A stretch of DNA of 64,000 nucleotides, from assembly GCA_004352715.1 (NCBI GenBank), contig SCFE01000112.1, forward strand, positions 1-64,000, in the 5' to 3' direction. This DNA is from Hofstenia miamia. Its lineage: Eukaryota; Xenacoelomorpha; Acoela. The position numbers were made by a program, and so were the translations under genes. Shown here in pieces: positions 22,462 through 34,789 of the stretch. The notes beneath the pieces were generated by a model that was not told the DNA's origin, made no database searches, and worked only from the letters and a program-made list of their open reading frames with translations. Positions within the stretch are counted from its first letter, which is position 1. Each line of letters starts with the position of its first letter.

Positions 22462-24262
22462 TGTGAAGCATTTAAGAGGCTGTGTATTGAAAGGTCTAAT
22501 GCTGCCAAGACAAATTATCTTTGCCTGAAAAACAATTATGAATGCAGTTTAAGGAGTTTCATGGCTGACAAAGAGAAGCAGGCATATGCTGAATGCAGAG
22601 ATTCTGATGCTAAATGGAAATACATTAAACACTTAGCAAAAAATACCATCAAATCCAGTCACATACAATCAATTAGAAATGGTAATCAGATAATAACAAA
22701 CAAAAAACAAATTGTTGAATTTTTGAATAAGGATTTAATAAACATGGGAAATTTTGGTCTTCATAGATATACCACACTGACTTGTTCTCATAGATGGTGT
22801 GACAGTAAGCCTTTCCATTTCTCCTGCATTTCACTATACAAAATCAGACAGGCAATTAATAGCTTGAAAAACAAGTTGGCCGGTTCACATGGCATTCCAA
22901 TTCACATTATTAAAAAACTTGATGACTGTATCCTCAGACACTTCCAGTCCATTGTAAATGGTCAAACATTATTCCCATATACAAAAGTGGAGACAAACAA
23001 TTGCCATCAAACTACCACCCTATTGCCATCACCAATCCCTTCACAAAATGTTTTGAAAATCTACTTTGTGAACAAATAGTTGAGTATATAGAAGACAATA
23101 ATTTAATTTCAGACAATCAATTTGCATATAAGAAGTCATCTTCAATTTCTCATTGTGTGTTGAGATTAACAGAGACCATAAGATCAAACTTAAACTCTAA
23201 CCTTTATTCATGTATTTTCCTCCTTGACCTGAGCAAAGCCTTTGATAGCATTGACCACATGTTGTTAATGGAAAAGTTATTACACAAGAATTTTAGCGCT
23301 GATGCTGTAAAATTGCTTGAGGATTTTGTTCAGAATAGATTACAAATTATGAAACTACTTTGCAAGGAGTGCCCCAATGGACTGTTTTAGGTCCACTGTT
23401 ATTTACTTTGTATATTGATGACATACAATCAGTGATGAATAAATCTGAGTTAATTTTGTATGCTGATGACATTTGTATTATTTCTTCTGGCAACACACTT
23501 GCTAATGCTAAAGCAAAATTGCAGAGAGATCTTGATAGAGTAACAGAATATCTCACTAATAATTGTCTTAAAATACACACAAACAAAATGCAGTTCAGAG
23601 TTTTCATCAATGGTATAATAGAACCACAAGCTCAAATTAATATTTTACAGGAAACTGTAGATAGTCAAACCAACATAAATTACCTAGGTGTGGATATTGA
23701 TAATAAATTAGTTTTCACCAAATTTTTTCAGAACAAAATCAGTAAAATGTGCAAGGGAATCTGCTACTTGTATGTGATGAGGCAACTATCTATACATGTT
23801 CAAGTTTTGCATGCCTTTGTAATGTCACACTTGAACTATTGTTCATTTCTATTCATCAGTTTATCTACCCAACATAAAAAGAAACTGACTCAAACAATCA
23901 ATTTTGCGATTTGTACTATGTATAGTATCCCAAAATATGAATCAGTAAATTACATAATGAAACAATTGAACATTTTACCTCCATATGAAACTATAAAACT
24001 TCAATCTTTCAATCTATTCCATAAATTTATGTTTGATCATGAATCAATTAAGTTTCTTGATAGATTCATTAACAAGCCTAACAGAGGTAAAAAAGCAGCA
24101 TCAATACTAAAAAATAGCACTAAATTCTGGGACAGTTCCTATAGCTTAAATATAATCAAATTGTGGAATGCCTTAGACAATGATATAAGATATCAACCTA
24201 AATTAAAATTATTTAATAAAATACTGAAAAAGAATCTGAGAAATTACCTGTATTTGCAATGA
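22462..24262 (+). pseudogene. LINE reverse transcriptase pseudogene, second copy
   Basis: Identical to 2851-4651, including the frame breaks near 23001 and 23356 and the YADD in the 300-codon frame 23360-24262. The duplicate includes the flanking hAT and LTR-B, so it is part of the segmental copy. Confidence 0.85.
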
Positions 24263-24498
24263 AAGTGATCTTATAATTTACATTAGATTCACATATTTTT
24301 ATTGTATTTGTTGACAATTTGTTTCTATTTTCTTCATAATTATTCTGAATAGAATTGTTTTGTATTATATATTTTTTATATATTTAGTTATCCTACCTCA
24401 AGTTTCAATGAGAAATATGTTTTAAGATACATGACCTTAATATAACTACATGTCTCACCTAACCATATGCAGCCATTATTAAGGCTGAATAAGAAACT
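24263..24498 (+). mobile_element. LINE 3' tail, second copy
   Basis: Identical to 4652-4887, ending CTGAATAAGAAACT against the LTR-B at 24499. Confidence 0.6.
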
Positions 24499-25455
24499 TG
24501 TAGAATTACAGGTCTGCTCTGGCTACTCAAGCAGTACTAGGAAACTCAAGAGTTAATATCAAAGGTTGCAAAGGCTACCATTGTAGAGAGTGACCCACAT
24601 TCTAGCAAAAGAAAGACCATTTGTTGTTCACCTTTTCACTTAAAGAAATAGCAGAAACTATCCATAGAGAACAGACTTCCAGCAGTGCAAATTCACTTGG
24701 CATCATGCTGAAGCCATCCTTACTCACCAAAGTGCTAGTTGTGTGTCTCAAGTAGTAATTTCTAGATCAAATAAACAATTTAGCTCAGAGTTCTATTATC
24801 TCAGCTCATGTAAATAAATAATAAAACAAAAGGCACATAATCACTGTGCATTCATGTTTGCCAACAGCATATTATATTTGCATGTGTTGTTATTAAGTGC
24901 ATGTATGAAATGAAATGATCAAATTAAAAGCTACACTTACACTTAGCTGTAACCTAAAGCAACCATGATTTGGGCTGTCACCATTAAGGAGCTATTTGTC
25001 ACCCCAGAACCAGTGCAGTTCCTATGAAATTGTCACCAGATCTTAAGCAAAAATTATCAAACTAAAATCCATGATAAAACCTAAAAGGGGTTAGCATATA
25101 AATAAATAAGAGAAGATCAAACATGATTGGAGTAAGACAAATTATATTGTGCATTCACTACAAGTTTCTCAAGTATTTATTACATTTTTCATAATTGATT
25201 ACCTGCTATGTTTACAAAACATTACATGAATTTCCCACACAAATTAAACAAGCAATAACACATAAGTTTGGATCAAGGGGACAAATAATAAGTTGATTGA
25301 AAGAACTGCACTTGAAAACATACAAATCAATTTTAAAGAAATTGATATAAATTGGTAGCAGCAAATCATGATTTTACTGTGATGTAACTCTAATTTTTGA
25401 GTGCCAGAATAATCAAAAGAATAAAATCAAAATAGGGGCCCTGAGTGACTCTACA
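24499..25455 (-). mobile_element. LTR-B, full length, second copy
   Basis: Identical to 4888-5844. The polypurine remnant at 25456-25503 follows, as in the first copy. Confidence 0.8.
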
Positions 25456-25503
25456 TGCCTCCCCCATTGCATTGTTAAGTTTGTGGGAGGAGTTGGACCA
25501 TAG

Positions 25504-26427
25504 TGTAGATTCACCTGGGGACTTTTTTCGATTTTATTCTTTATCAGTTATTTTGTATTTTCACGTCACCATGATGTCAGCACTTATTTCAATCTTACGT
25601 TGCTATTGTTAATTTGAAGTCCCCTTGGTGGTGCTTATTATTATTACTAAAATTGAATTTATAAGGGAAAGAATAATTGATCATGTTTAAACTACGTAGA
25701 CAACTGATTTTGTAAACAAAGGCAGGTAATAACTCAATTCTTGTATAAAACCTGAGAGACCTGTAGAGAATGCTTAATAGATTTTATCTACTCTCAACTG
25801 CTGTTTTTACCGTTGTATTTTTCTTTGTATTATATCTCTATGAAAACTATTGCTTAAGATCAGCAACAATTTGGGAGTGCTTTCACTAGCACAGGGCGAC
25901 AAGTAGCTTCTGGAGGTCTTTTGATTATCCAGTCCGAATTGTGGACCCATTAAGTTACATATATGGTTAGGTGTATGGAAATAATAAACCTTTCATTCAT
26001 AGTTCAACATGTACATGCACTTATACAACCTAACACTGTGATGATACCATGCTGTTGGCTAGCACGAATATCTGCAATTACAGATTATTTAATAGTGAGC
26101 TGAGAGATAACAATGAAAATGAGATCCTGTATTTTTTTATGTGAGATAGAAATTAAAAAGTGAGACAAATAGGGTAGCACCAGTCAATAGGTTAAGCACT
26201 TTAATTCTGGATACTTTGCTTCAGCTGGAAGCCATATGAATTGGTCATCTTGGATTTTACCTAAAGTAGTTGGTTACTTGGATGAATTACCAATGTTACA
26301 TCTATAAGTTATAAGTTCTATGTTATTCTATTTCTCAGAATCATGGCTGTACTGTAAATGCTAGTCAAACCTTCTGCAGAGTCAATTAAGTTTCTAGTTA
26401 AGTCACCTACCAGCCCATGATTCTACA
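25504..26427 (+). mobile_element. LTR-A, full length (924 bp)
   Basis: It starts TGTAGATTCACC and ends TGATTCTACA. The first 308 bp equal 5893-6200; after that it differs at a few percent, with small indels that change the offset from 19,611 to 19,608. It is followed by TGGCGACCATGACAGG (26428), the primer-binding-like site. Confidence 0.85.
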
Positions 26428-26853
26428 TGGCGACCATGACAGGACGCTGATGTGATAACTATTTAATCTTGTTGTTTCTTTCGATGGTTTGGATGCTATT
26501 TGGTTTTCGTTTTTGGTGCATATCAGCTGGGATAGTTGTTTCCCCTGGTCACTGCAAGACTTCAGAGTAAGTTCACCTATCAATGTATTCATTTACTTCC
26601 TCACCCTTGAAGGATGGCGACGAAGCCCTTAGTGTGTCTTATTTGGCTGATGTTAACTGTTAAATTCCTTATTTTGTTTTACTTTCTTAGTGCTTTAATG
26701 CATTGGATTCATTACCAAATACTGCTGTGTTCGTTTCCCCAATTCAGTCTGTTAATTGTTGTTACCTCTTTGAGTTGCGTTTTTCTTCTGTGTGTGTGGA
26801 AGTGCTCCCCACTGTCAGTTCTGGAAATTATTGTTCTTGCTCTTTAAGTTAGT

Positions 26854-27081
26854 ATGGATTCTAGTCATACTGTTACTTACTCTCCTACTTTTGGGACATC
26901 TCTCATTCAGAGCGTCCCTTGTACAAGTGTTGGTAACCCGGACTTTACTCCTTGTACTGTTGGATCATTAATTAACTTTTCTCAACCCAATTCTCCCACT
27001 CTGATTATGCAAAGGATGGATCAGAATGCCGCGACCATTCCTTACAGTGATGCAAATGCCATGAGCCCATCATATCCCTGA
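26854..27081 (+). pseudogene. Possible gag N-terminal fragment, copy 2
   Basis: Same 75-codon protein as 7246-7473. The leader frame just before it (26614-26847) has several amino acid changes relative to 7006-7239, while this frame has none. That is the only support for constraint, and recent copying explains it equally well. Confidence 0.35.
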
Positions 27082-27176
27082 AACTTGTGCCCAGGTACGT
27101 TCACTTTGGGCTGGTTATCTGCATCTAGTAGGATCAGCAAATTGCTCCCCTCCATCTTAGCCGTTTTTCTTATTAG

Positions 27177-27608
27177 TGCATCCTAACTAAATCATTTCAT
27201 TTTGTACATGCACTTAATAACAACAAACTGCAAACATACTATGCTGTTGGCAAACATGAATGCACAGCAATTATGAGCCTTTTGTTTTATTATTTATTTA
27301 CATGAGCTGAGATAACAGAACTCTGAGCTAAATTGTTTATTTGAGCTAGAAATTAATAGCACCTTTTCAAGTAAGGATGGCTTCATGGATATGGCTTTGG
27401 CATGATGCCATGTGAATTGATTGCTGTGGGAAGTCTGCTTGCTGTGGATAGTTTCTGTCTTTCTCTAGTGAATCAGTGAACCACCAATGCTCTTTCATTT
27501 GCTAGAATGTGGGTCACTCTCTACAATGGTAGCCTTTGCAACCTTTGATATTAACTATTGAGTTTCCCAGTACTGCTTGAGTAGCCAGAGCTCACTGGCA
27601 ATTCTACA
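27177..27608 (+). mobile_element. 432-bp truncated LTR-B segment, left of element C
   Basis: It starts TGCATCCTAACTAAATC and ends GGCAATTCTACA. The left part matches 7569 onward; after about 27430 it departs and ends like the full LTR-B at 4888. It abuts element C coding sequence with no primer-binding site. Confidence 0.65.
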
Positions 27609-28985
27609 ATCAAATGCACACCAAACTCAAAGAAGTGCAAACACAAAACCAATGCCTTTGTGAAGAAAATGAGATACTAGAAAAATGAAATGAAATCCTA
27701 CAACAAAGAGTAGAAACATTGGACAACATTCTCAAACAAAACAACAACCTCTTAAAGAATAATAATCACAACATATAGTTGACTGAAAAGTTGATTTCCA
27801 AAAAAGCAAAAAACAACATACTACAAAATCAAGTTCAGGAAATAAACATTCAACTAGAAGCAATATGAAATGTTAACCCTAACCTTACAATTTTAGATAT
27901 TCCAGCTAGTTTGAACAAACCTATGTCTAGACAAACAACTCTGGAACATCAGGTTCAAAAACCACCCATTCCAATAAGTAATACAATTCCCCAACAATCC
28001 TCTCCAATTCTCATTTCACATTTAACCAACCTGACACCAACAAGGACAAATTTCCCTTAATCACTGATAATTAATCCTTTACTTGATAACATTAACAACA
28101 AACTGGAAATCAACATTACCACAAATAGCTCCAAATGAAAATCTTAGATTACAGATGCCACCAAGAAAATTTTCAGGCTCAACCAACAGAATTTCTCCAA
28201 CTTTCAAAGAATGTCTCTTTACATATGAGCAACATTTAACTGTTCAAAAAGCAGGCCAAGTACATGCCCTTGCTCAATTTTCAACATTTTTTTTGGGAAA
28301 AACTTTTAATTATTATCTAATTTTAGATAATACTACCAAATCTTATTATTCAATGCTAATAGAAAATTTCTATGATCATTTCCATGCAGTAACAGTGGGC
28401 AATCAATATAAAATTCTTTTGAAAAAGATTACCTACCAACAAGATGATGATATTGAAGAGTACATTCTTCAAATCAAACAACTGTATCAACTCAGTAGAT
28501 CTTCAACTGAATACTCTTCACATGATCTATTTACTCATATTACTTATGGTATGCCACTTCAAATAAGATTCAGATTTTAACAAAAATGCAGCCCTGATGA
28601 TAAACTGCCTACATTTATTAAAAAAGCTGTGAGGCCAAACTTCAAATTGAAAACTACAAAAAATAGCTAATCAGATAAAATCCAATGACTTACCACAACT
28701 GAAATACTATATTCCAAAACAGAGAAAAATAATCCATTCAAGTGAAACACCATCAACATTGGTGAAGATGGAACCAACTACCACTGAACAAACCCTGAGG
28801 ACTATAAGCCTAAATAAAATCTAATGTAATTGTTGCAGTCCATGCAGACATAATTGCACAAATTGCAAAGCTACAATGCATCTAATAGACAACAAAAAAT
28901 GTTATTATATTGATGATAGTGATATTATAAATCAGATTCCAATGAAGATGTGTTTTAAACTACTAAGAGTGCCAAATCCCAGCTG
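27609..28985 (+). pseudogene. Element C gag (coiled coil, capsid-like region, zinc-knuckle relic)
   Basis: Right after the LTR segment, a frame encodes a Gln/Asn/Leu heptad-rich coiled coil (about 27612-27850, one internal stop). It is followed by a Pro-rich linker and a capsid-like frame at 28083-28580, with LPPRKFSG-type and FYDHFHAV motifs resembling Ty3/gypsy gag. At about 28825-28905 is a cysteine-rich stretch ending CTNCKATMHLIDNKKC, a near CCHC knuckle with a six-residue last spacing instead of four. Several stops and frame shifts interrupt it. The 5' leader and primer site are missing. Confidence 0.65.
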
Positions 28986-29009
28986 AACAGGAACAGTTTT
29001 AGTCAGAAC

Positions 29010-31590
29010 ATACCTACAAAAAAATACTATTCCTGTTACAATTAGCAACATAGTTATGCAGGCAACTGTTGATACCAGTGCTTCTGTGCACAAAACAAAT
29101 CTGCATTCATTGCAATACCATCACATCACACAACCTAGATTAGTCAATGCTTCTAGTGATTACCTTGACACTAGAGGCAAAATAGATAACCTTGAATTTA
29201 CCATTTCTAACAACAAATTTTATCCCAATGTTCTCATCATTAATACTGCAAACCATACCCTGCCATATCAACTGGTTTTAGGAAAAGACTTCCTTGAAAA
29301 ATATCATTGCATAATCAACTTCATGAATAAAACTATAACCATCTATACACATAATAAAGAAATAAAAACCCACCTGCAAAGTGTTGAGTCACAAACAATA
29401 TTCAATATTATTACATCCTTCAGAAACAGAAAAAATAGAACCATTCAGTTTGTGTTTCATCACTATTAATAGCAACCAGCCCATAACCAATAACATCATC
29501 ATAAACCATCAACAGGGCATGAATTCTAAAAAATAGTAATATTTGCATCAATACTACAATGTATCAATACATGTACAATGGCAATACTAAACAAAAGTAA
29601 CAAGTTGATCACTATTACACCAGAAAACATCAAAATCTATGCTTCACCTGTAATCACTGTTGTGCAGAAAAAACCAAAACCTATTTTATCAATTACATCA
29701 CCTATTGACAAAACCAATAACCAATCTGCAACAACAAATACTACAATTTCACACCCTCACTTAAGTGACTCTGAAGTAGAATCCCTAAACAATTTATTGC
29801 AAAAACATAAAATTCAACTTCAATGCCATTAGCATAGGGAAGCCATCAGAGAAGATCACTGCATAGAAACTGTAAACAACACTCTGATTTGACAAATAGT
29901 CCACCAATTGCCAGAAAACCTAAAACAGGAATATTCTAAGATCATCACTGATTTACTAAATAATGGCATTATCCAGCCATCAAAAAGCCCTTATGCATGG
30001 CCTACAGTGTTCATTAAACAAAATGATAATACAGATTATGAGTATATCTCCACAAGCTTAACAATATTACCAAAAAAGATGCATATTCTCCTCCTTGAAT
30101 TGACCAAATATTATACATTTCATGTCAGAATTCATTTTTTAAAGCCTATTGGCAAGTGGCAATGTGTGAATCTGACATTGAAAAAACTGCTTTTATAACT
30201 CCTTACAGCTTATTCTAGTGGCTCTACATGGCTTTCAGGCTTTGCAATGCTCCAATGTTATGTCACCAAAGTATTTCAAAACAATGAGCATCAGTTAGAC
30301 AAAGGAATCACAGCCTATATTGATGATATTTTAACAGCTTCAAAAACCATACCAGATCACTTACAAAAACTTGAAAAATTTTACACTTACTCAAGTCATC
30401 AGGTCTAAAAATAAACAGACAAAAATGTCACTTTCTACAAAAATCAGTCGTATTTCTTGGCAGAAAAATAGAGAAGAGAAAAATAAGTATTAAAGAGGAT
30501 GCCTAAAATACCATCAAAAAAATTACAAGAAAGACATGCAATGCATATTAGGTTTTTTTCAACTACTACAAATTATTTATACCAAATATTGCTGAAAAAA
30601 CAATACACATTTCAAATCTATTAAAAGGGAAAGCACTGTTTCAATGGTCCTGGGACCACCAACAAGAACTGAACAACCTAAAATCAGAATTAAAACACTT
30701 ACCCAGTTTGAACATTCCTGACTTTTTTAAGGAATTCATCCTCAACTCTGATGCCAGCATTGTAGCCATTGGTGTGGCACTAAGCCAAATCATAAATGGC
30801 ATAGAAACACAAATACAGTTCTTTAGTCACAAACTTTGTCCAACAGAATTGAACTATGGCTCAACCAAGGTTGAAATGCTTGCACTAATCAAATGTCTAA
30901 AGAAACTTAGATACTTTTTGTTAGGACAGTCACACTTCACTGTTTGCACTGATAATTCAGGTATAAGTTGGTTGAAAAAATTCTCCAGTGATCAATCTAA
31001 CATTATAGCATGCTGGATAGGGTACTTAACTAATTTTAATTTCACTATAGTGCATAGGAAGGGTAAACAACATACAAATGCTGATCTTTTAACCACATTA
31101 CCACAGTACCATCACAATGAAGCAAAACCAACACAGGAGAAAGCTCTTTTTCCATTCATCTCCAAGTCAGCATATAACAACTTGCCTGAGATCAACATTG
31201 ATAGGCAAGGCCATCCCATACTACCAGTTCATCTAAAAGAGGAGATTAATGAACATGAGATAATTAAACATCAACATAATGATACACAGTTAAAAGAAAT
31301 AATAAATAAAATTAAAAACACAAAAACATAATTAACTAATTTAATCAGTAAATACTACAAGAGTTACAAATGGGCTTTAACAGCAAATGGTCTTCTCTTT
31401 GCTATGGATAAACACCATAATCAAATCATGTTGCCTGAATACTATAAATGAAACACTGCTTGAAAATTCCACAAAGGAGGCCATAACAGTATCATTCCAA
31501 CCAAAAGGACTTTGAACACCCAATTCATTTGTATAGGCATAACATCAATTATTACTGACATCATTGATAAGTGTACCACTTGCATCCTAA
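29010..31590 (+). pseudogene. Element C pol (protease, RT, RNase H, integrase finger)
   Basis: Order: aspartic protease with VDTSAS as active site and LVLGKDFLEKY near its end (29056-29350); a linker (29578-29832); the RT N-terminus with NNGIIQPSKSPYAWPTVFIK (29908-30198); RT palm with AYIDDILTASK (about 30305-30345); RNase H with FILNSDAS and NYGSTKVEMLAL (30708-30960); TDNSGISWLKKF and HTNADLL; and the integrase zinc finger with KCTTC (about 31560-31580). The integrase core is absent because the sequence joins an LTR-B segment at 31581. Frame breaks lie near 29830, 30200, 30400 and 30500. It is related to but distinct from B pol. Confidence 0.85.
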
Positions 31591-32012
31591 TTAAATCATT
31601 TCATTTTGTACATGCACTTAATAACAACAAACTGCAAACATACTATGCTGTTGGCAAACATGAATGCACAGCAATTATGAGCCTTTTGTTTTATTATTTA
31701 TTTACATGAGCTGAGATAACAGAACTCTGAGCTAAATTGTTTATTTGAGCTAGAAATTAATAGCACCTTTTCAAGTAAGGATGGCTTCATGGATATGGCT
31801 TTGGCATGATGCCATGTGAATTGATTGCTGTGGGAAGTCTGCTCTCTGTGGATAGTTTCTGTCTTTCTGTAGTGAATCAGTGAACAACCAATGCTCTTTC
31901 TTTAGCTAGAATGTGGGTCACTCTCTACAATTGTAGCCTTTGCAACCATTGATATTAACTCTTGAGTTTCCAAGTACTGCTTGAGTACCCAGAGCTCACC
32001 CATGATTCTGCA
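31581..32012 (+). mobile_element. 432-bp truncated LTR-B segment, right of element C
   Basis: It starts TGCATCCTAATTAAATC, in frame with the integrase finger of element C, and ends TGATTCTGCA. With 27177-27608 it flanks element C as a direct repeat, mimicking an LTR pair, but no polypurine tract precedes it and no target-site duplication is visible. Confidence 0.7.
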
Positions 32013-32591
32013 TGCTGACCCTGACGTGATTCTGAGCAAATTGGAGTGCCATTCAAACTCTCTACTCCATTGTGACTGGAGATGTCGTGAAGCTTGCATG
32101 CATACCAAAATGGTCATCTGCTTTCACCTGGTGATTGTGACATGGTACAGAATTGTTACTTGTTTTCTTATTGTATTTGGTTTTATTCTTTCTCTTTGGT
32201 GTGAGCCAGCTGGGATAGTGTTTCCCCTGGCCATGAATCAATTTCACTACCAACAGATGCATAACTTTATCTCTTGTGTTATTTTTACATTACCATTCTG
32301 TGCTGTGAAGCTGTCACCAAGCTGAAATTATTTTTACTCATTTTGGTTGTTACTTTGTTGTTGTCTTGTTCTTCTAGAATTTGGATTTATTACTGTACCC
32401 TACACTGTGCTGTTTACTGGAACTAGTTTTTGTTATTGAACTAGGTTGTATCTCTATTAAAAATGATGCTAAAGACCATTTAGAAAAGATTGAAACTTCG
32501 TGGTCTCATATGGATGTTCAATGCCTTATGGGTTTTCTGAACCACTATGGCGCCTTTATATCAGAGCTGGCAAATAAAACCCAACATATCT
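32013..32591 (+). mobile_element. B leader and start of pol remnant, cut by gap
   Basis: Same as 8001-8579: primer-like TGCTGACCC, leader, then the junction into RT-thumb coding sequence (32423 onward, with HMDVQCLMGFLNHYG). It ends in the N gap. Confidence 0.65.
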
Positions 32592-33591
32592 NNNNNNNNN
32601 NNNNNNNNNNNNNNNNNNNNNNNNNNNNNNNNNNNNNNNNNNNNNNNNNNNNNNNNNNNNNNNNNNNNNNNNNNNNNNNNNNNNNNNNNNNNNNNNNNNN
32701 NNNNNNNNNNNNNNNNNNNNNNNNNNNNNNNNNNNNNNNNNNNNNNNNNNNNNNNNNNNNNNNNNNNNNNNNNNNNNNNNNNNNNNNNNNNNNNNNNNNN
32801 NNNNNNNNNNNNNNNNNNNNNNNNNNNNNNNNNNNNNNNNNNNNNNNNNNNNNNNNNNNNNNNNNNNNNNNNNNNNNNNNNNNNNNNNNNNNNNNNNNNN
32901 NNNNNNNNNNNNNNNNNNNNNNNNNNNNNNNNNNNNNNNNNNNNNNNNNNNNNNNNNNNNNNNNNNNNNNNNNNNNNNNNNNNNNNNNNNNNNNNNNNNN
33001 NNNNNNNNNNNNNNNNNNNNNNNNNNNNNNNNNNNNNNNNNNNNNNNNNNNNNNNNNNNNNNNNNNNNNNNNNNNNNNNNNNNNNNNNNNNNNNNNNNNN
33101 NNNNNNNNNNNNNNNNNNNNNNNNNNNNNNNNNNNNNNNNNNNNNNNNNNNNNNNNNNNNNNNNNNNNNNNNNNNNNNNNNNNNNNNNNNNNNNNNNNNN
33201 NNNNNNNNNNNNNNNNNNNNNNNNNNNNNNNNNNNNNNNNNNNNNNNNNNNNNNNNNNNNNNNNNNNNNNNNNNNNNNNNNNNNNNNNNNNNNNNNNNNN
33301 NNNNNNNNNNNNNNNNNNNNNNNNNNNNNNNNNNNNNNNNNNNNNNNNNNNNNNNNNNNNNNNNNNNNNNNNNNNNNNNNNNNNNNNNNNNNNNNNNNNN
33401 NNNNNNNNNNNNNNNNNNNNNNNNNNNNNNNNNNNNNNNNNNNNNNNNNNNNNNNNNNNNNNNNNNNNNNNNNNNNNNNNNNNNNNNNNNNNNNNNNNNN
33501 NNNNNNNNNNNNNNNNNNNNNNNNNNNNNNNNNNNNNNNNNNNNNNNNNNNNNNNNNNNNNNNNNNNNNNNNNNNNNNNNNNNNNNNNNNN
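32592..33591. other. Assembly gap, 1000 N
   Basis: Exactly 1000 N. The sequence left of it reappears inverted right of it (x and 65854-x), so the gap is the loop of a fold-back. Confidence 0.98.
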
Positions 33592-33841
33592 ATGCATCTG
33601 TTGGTAGTGAAATTGATTCATGGCCAGGGGAAACACTATCCCAGCTGGCTCACACCAAAGAGAAAGAATAAAACCAAATACAATAAGAAAACAAGTAACA
33701 ATTCTGTACCATGTCACAATCACCAGGTGAAAGCAGATGACCATTTTGGTATGCATGCAAGCTTCACGACATCTCCAGTCACAATGGAGTAGAGAGTTTG
33801 AATGGCACTCCAATTTGCTCAGAATCACGTCAGGGTCAGCA
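33592..33841 (-). mobile_element. B leader fragment after an LTR-B
   Basis: Reverse complement of 32013-32262. On the minus strand it follows the LTR-B end at 33842, beginning TGCTGACCC. Confidence 0.65.
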
Positions 33842-34748
33842 TGCAGAATCATGGGTGAGCTCTGGGTACTCAAGCAGTACTTGGAAACTCAAGAGTTAAT
33901 ATCAATGGTTGCAAAGGCTACAATTGTAGAGAGTGACCCACATTCTAGCTAAAGAAAGAGCATTGGTTGTTCACTGATTCACTACAGAAAGACAGAAACT
34001 ATCCACAGAGAGCAGACTTCCCACAGCAATCAATTCACATGGCATCATGCCAAAGCCATATCCATGAAGCCATCCTTACTTGAAAAGGTGCTATTAATTT
34101 CTAGCTCAAATAAACTATTTAGCTCAGAATTCTGTTATCTCAGCTCATGTAAATAAATAATAGAACAAAAGGCACATAATCACTGTGCATTCACATTTGC
34201 CAACAGCATAGTATGTTTGCAGTGTGTTGTTATTAAGTGCATGTATGAAATTAAATGATCAAATTAAAAGATATTCCCTACATGTACATGTAGCTATAAC
34301 CTAAAGCAACCACAATTTGGGCTTCCAACTTTTAAGGGGCTAGTTGCTGCCCCAGCCACTCATGTAGTAACTCCCAAATTGTTGCTGGATCTTAAGCAAG
34401 ATTTATTATACAAAATTCCATAATAACCTAAAAGGGGTTAGCATATAAATAAATCAAAGAAGATCAAACAAAATTGAAGTGAGACCAATTATATTGTGCA
34501 ATTGCAACAGTTTTCTCATGTATTTATAACAATTTCATCAAATTATTACCTGTTACATGTTACATGTAATAAAATGATCATAAAACTGCACTTGAAAATA
34601 CAAAGAATTACAAAGAATTAAACACTAATAAATTGATAAATGGGTAGCAAAAATCACTTTGTCATGATGATGTAATCACTAAACTAGAGTGCCAAATTAA
34701 TCAGAAATAATTGAAATAATTAAAATAAGGGCCCTGAGTGACTCTACA
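33842..34748 (-). mobile_element. LTR-B, full length (907 bp)
   Basis: The minus strand starts TGTAGAGTCACTCAGGGCCC at 34748 and ends TGATTCTGCA at 33842. Upstream on its strand is the polypurine AATGGGGGGGCA, making it the 3' LTR of the B element at 34790-42240. Downstream is a B primer site and leader, so it is also positioned as a 5' LTR. A TATAAATA near 34520 is a candidate core promoter. Confidence 0.8.
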
Positions 34749-34789
34749 TGCCCCCCCATTGCATGGTTAAGTTTGTGGTAATAGTTGGA

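Larger units (their letters stand above)
19612..25811. repeat. 6.2-kb direct duplicate of bases 1-6200
   Basis: Offset 19,611. Every stretch I compared is identical, including all open frames and their breaks. Similarity continues beyond 25811 at offset 19,608 through about 27,430, but with a few percent differences. The perfect block therefore ends sharply, inside LTR-A. Confidence 0.9.
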
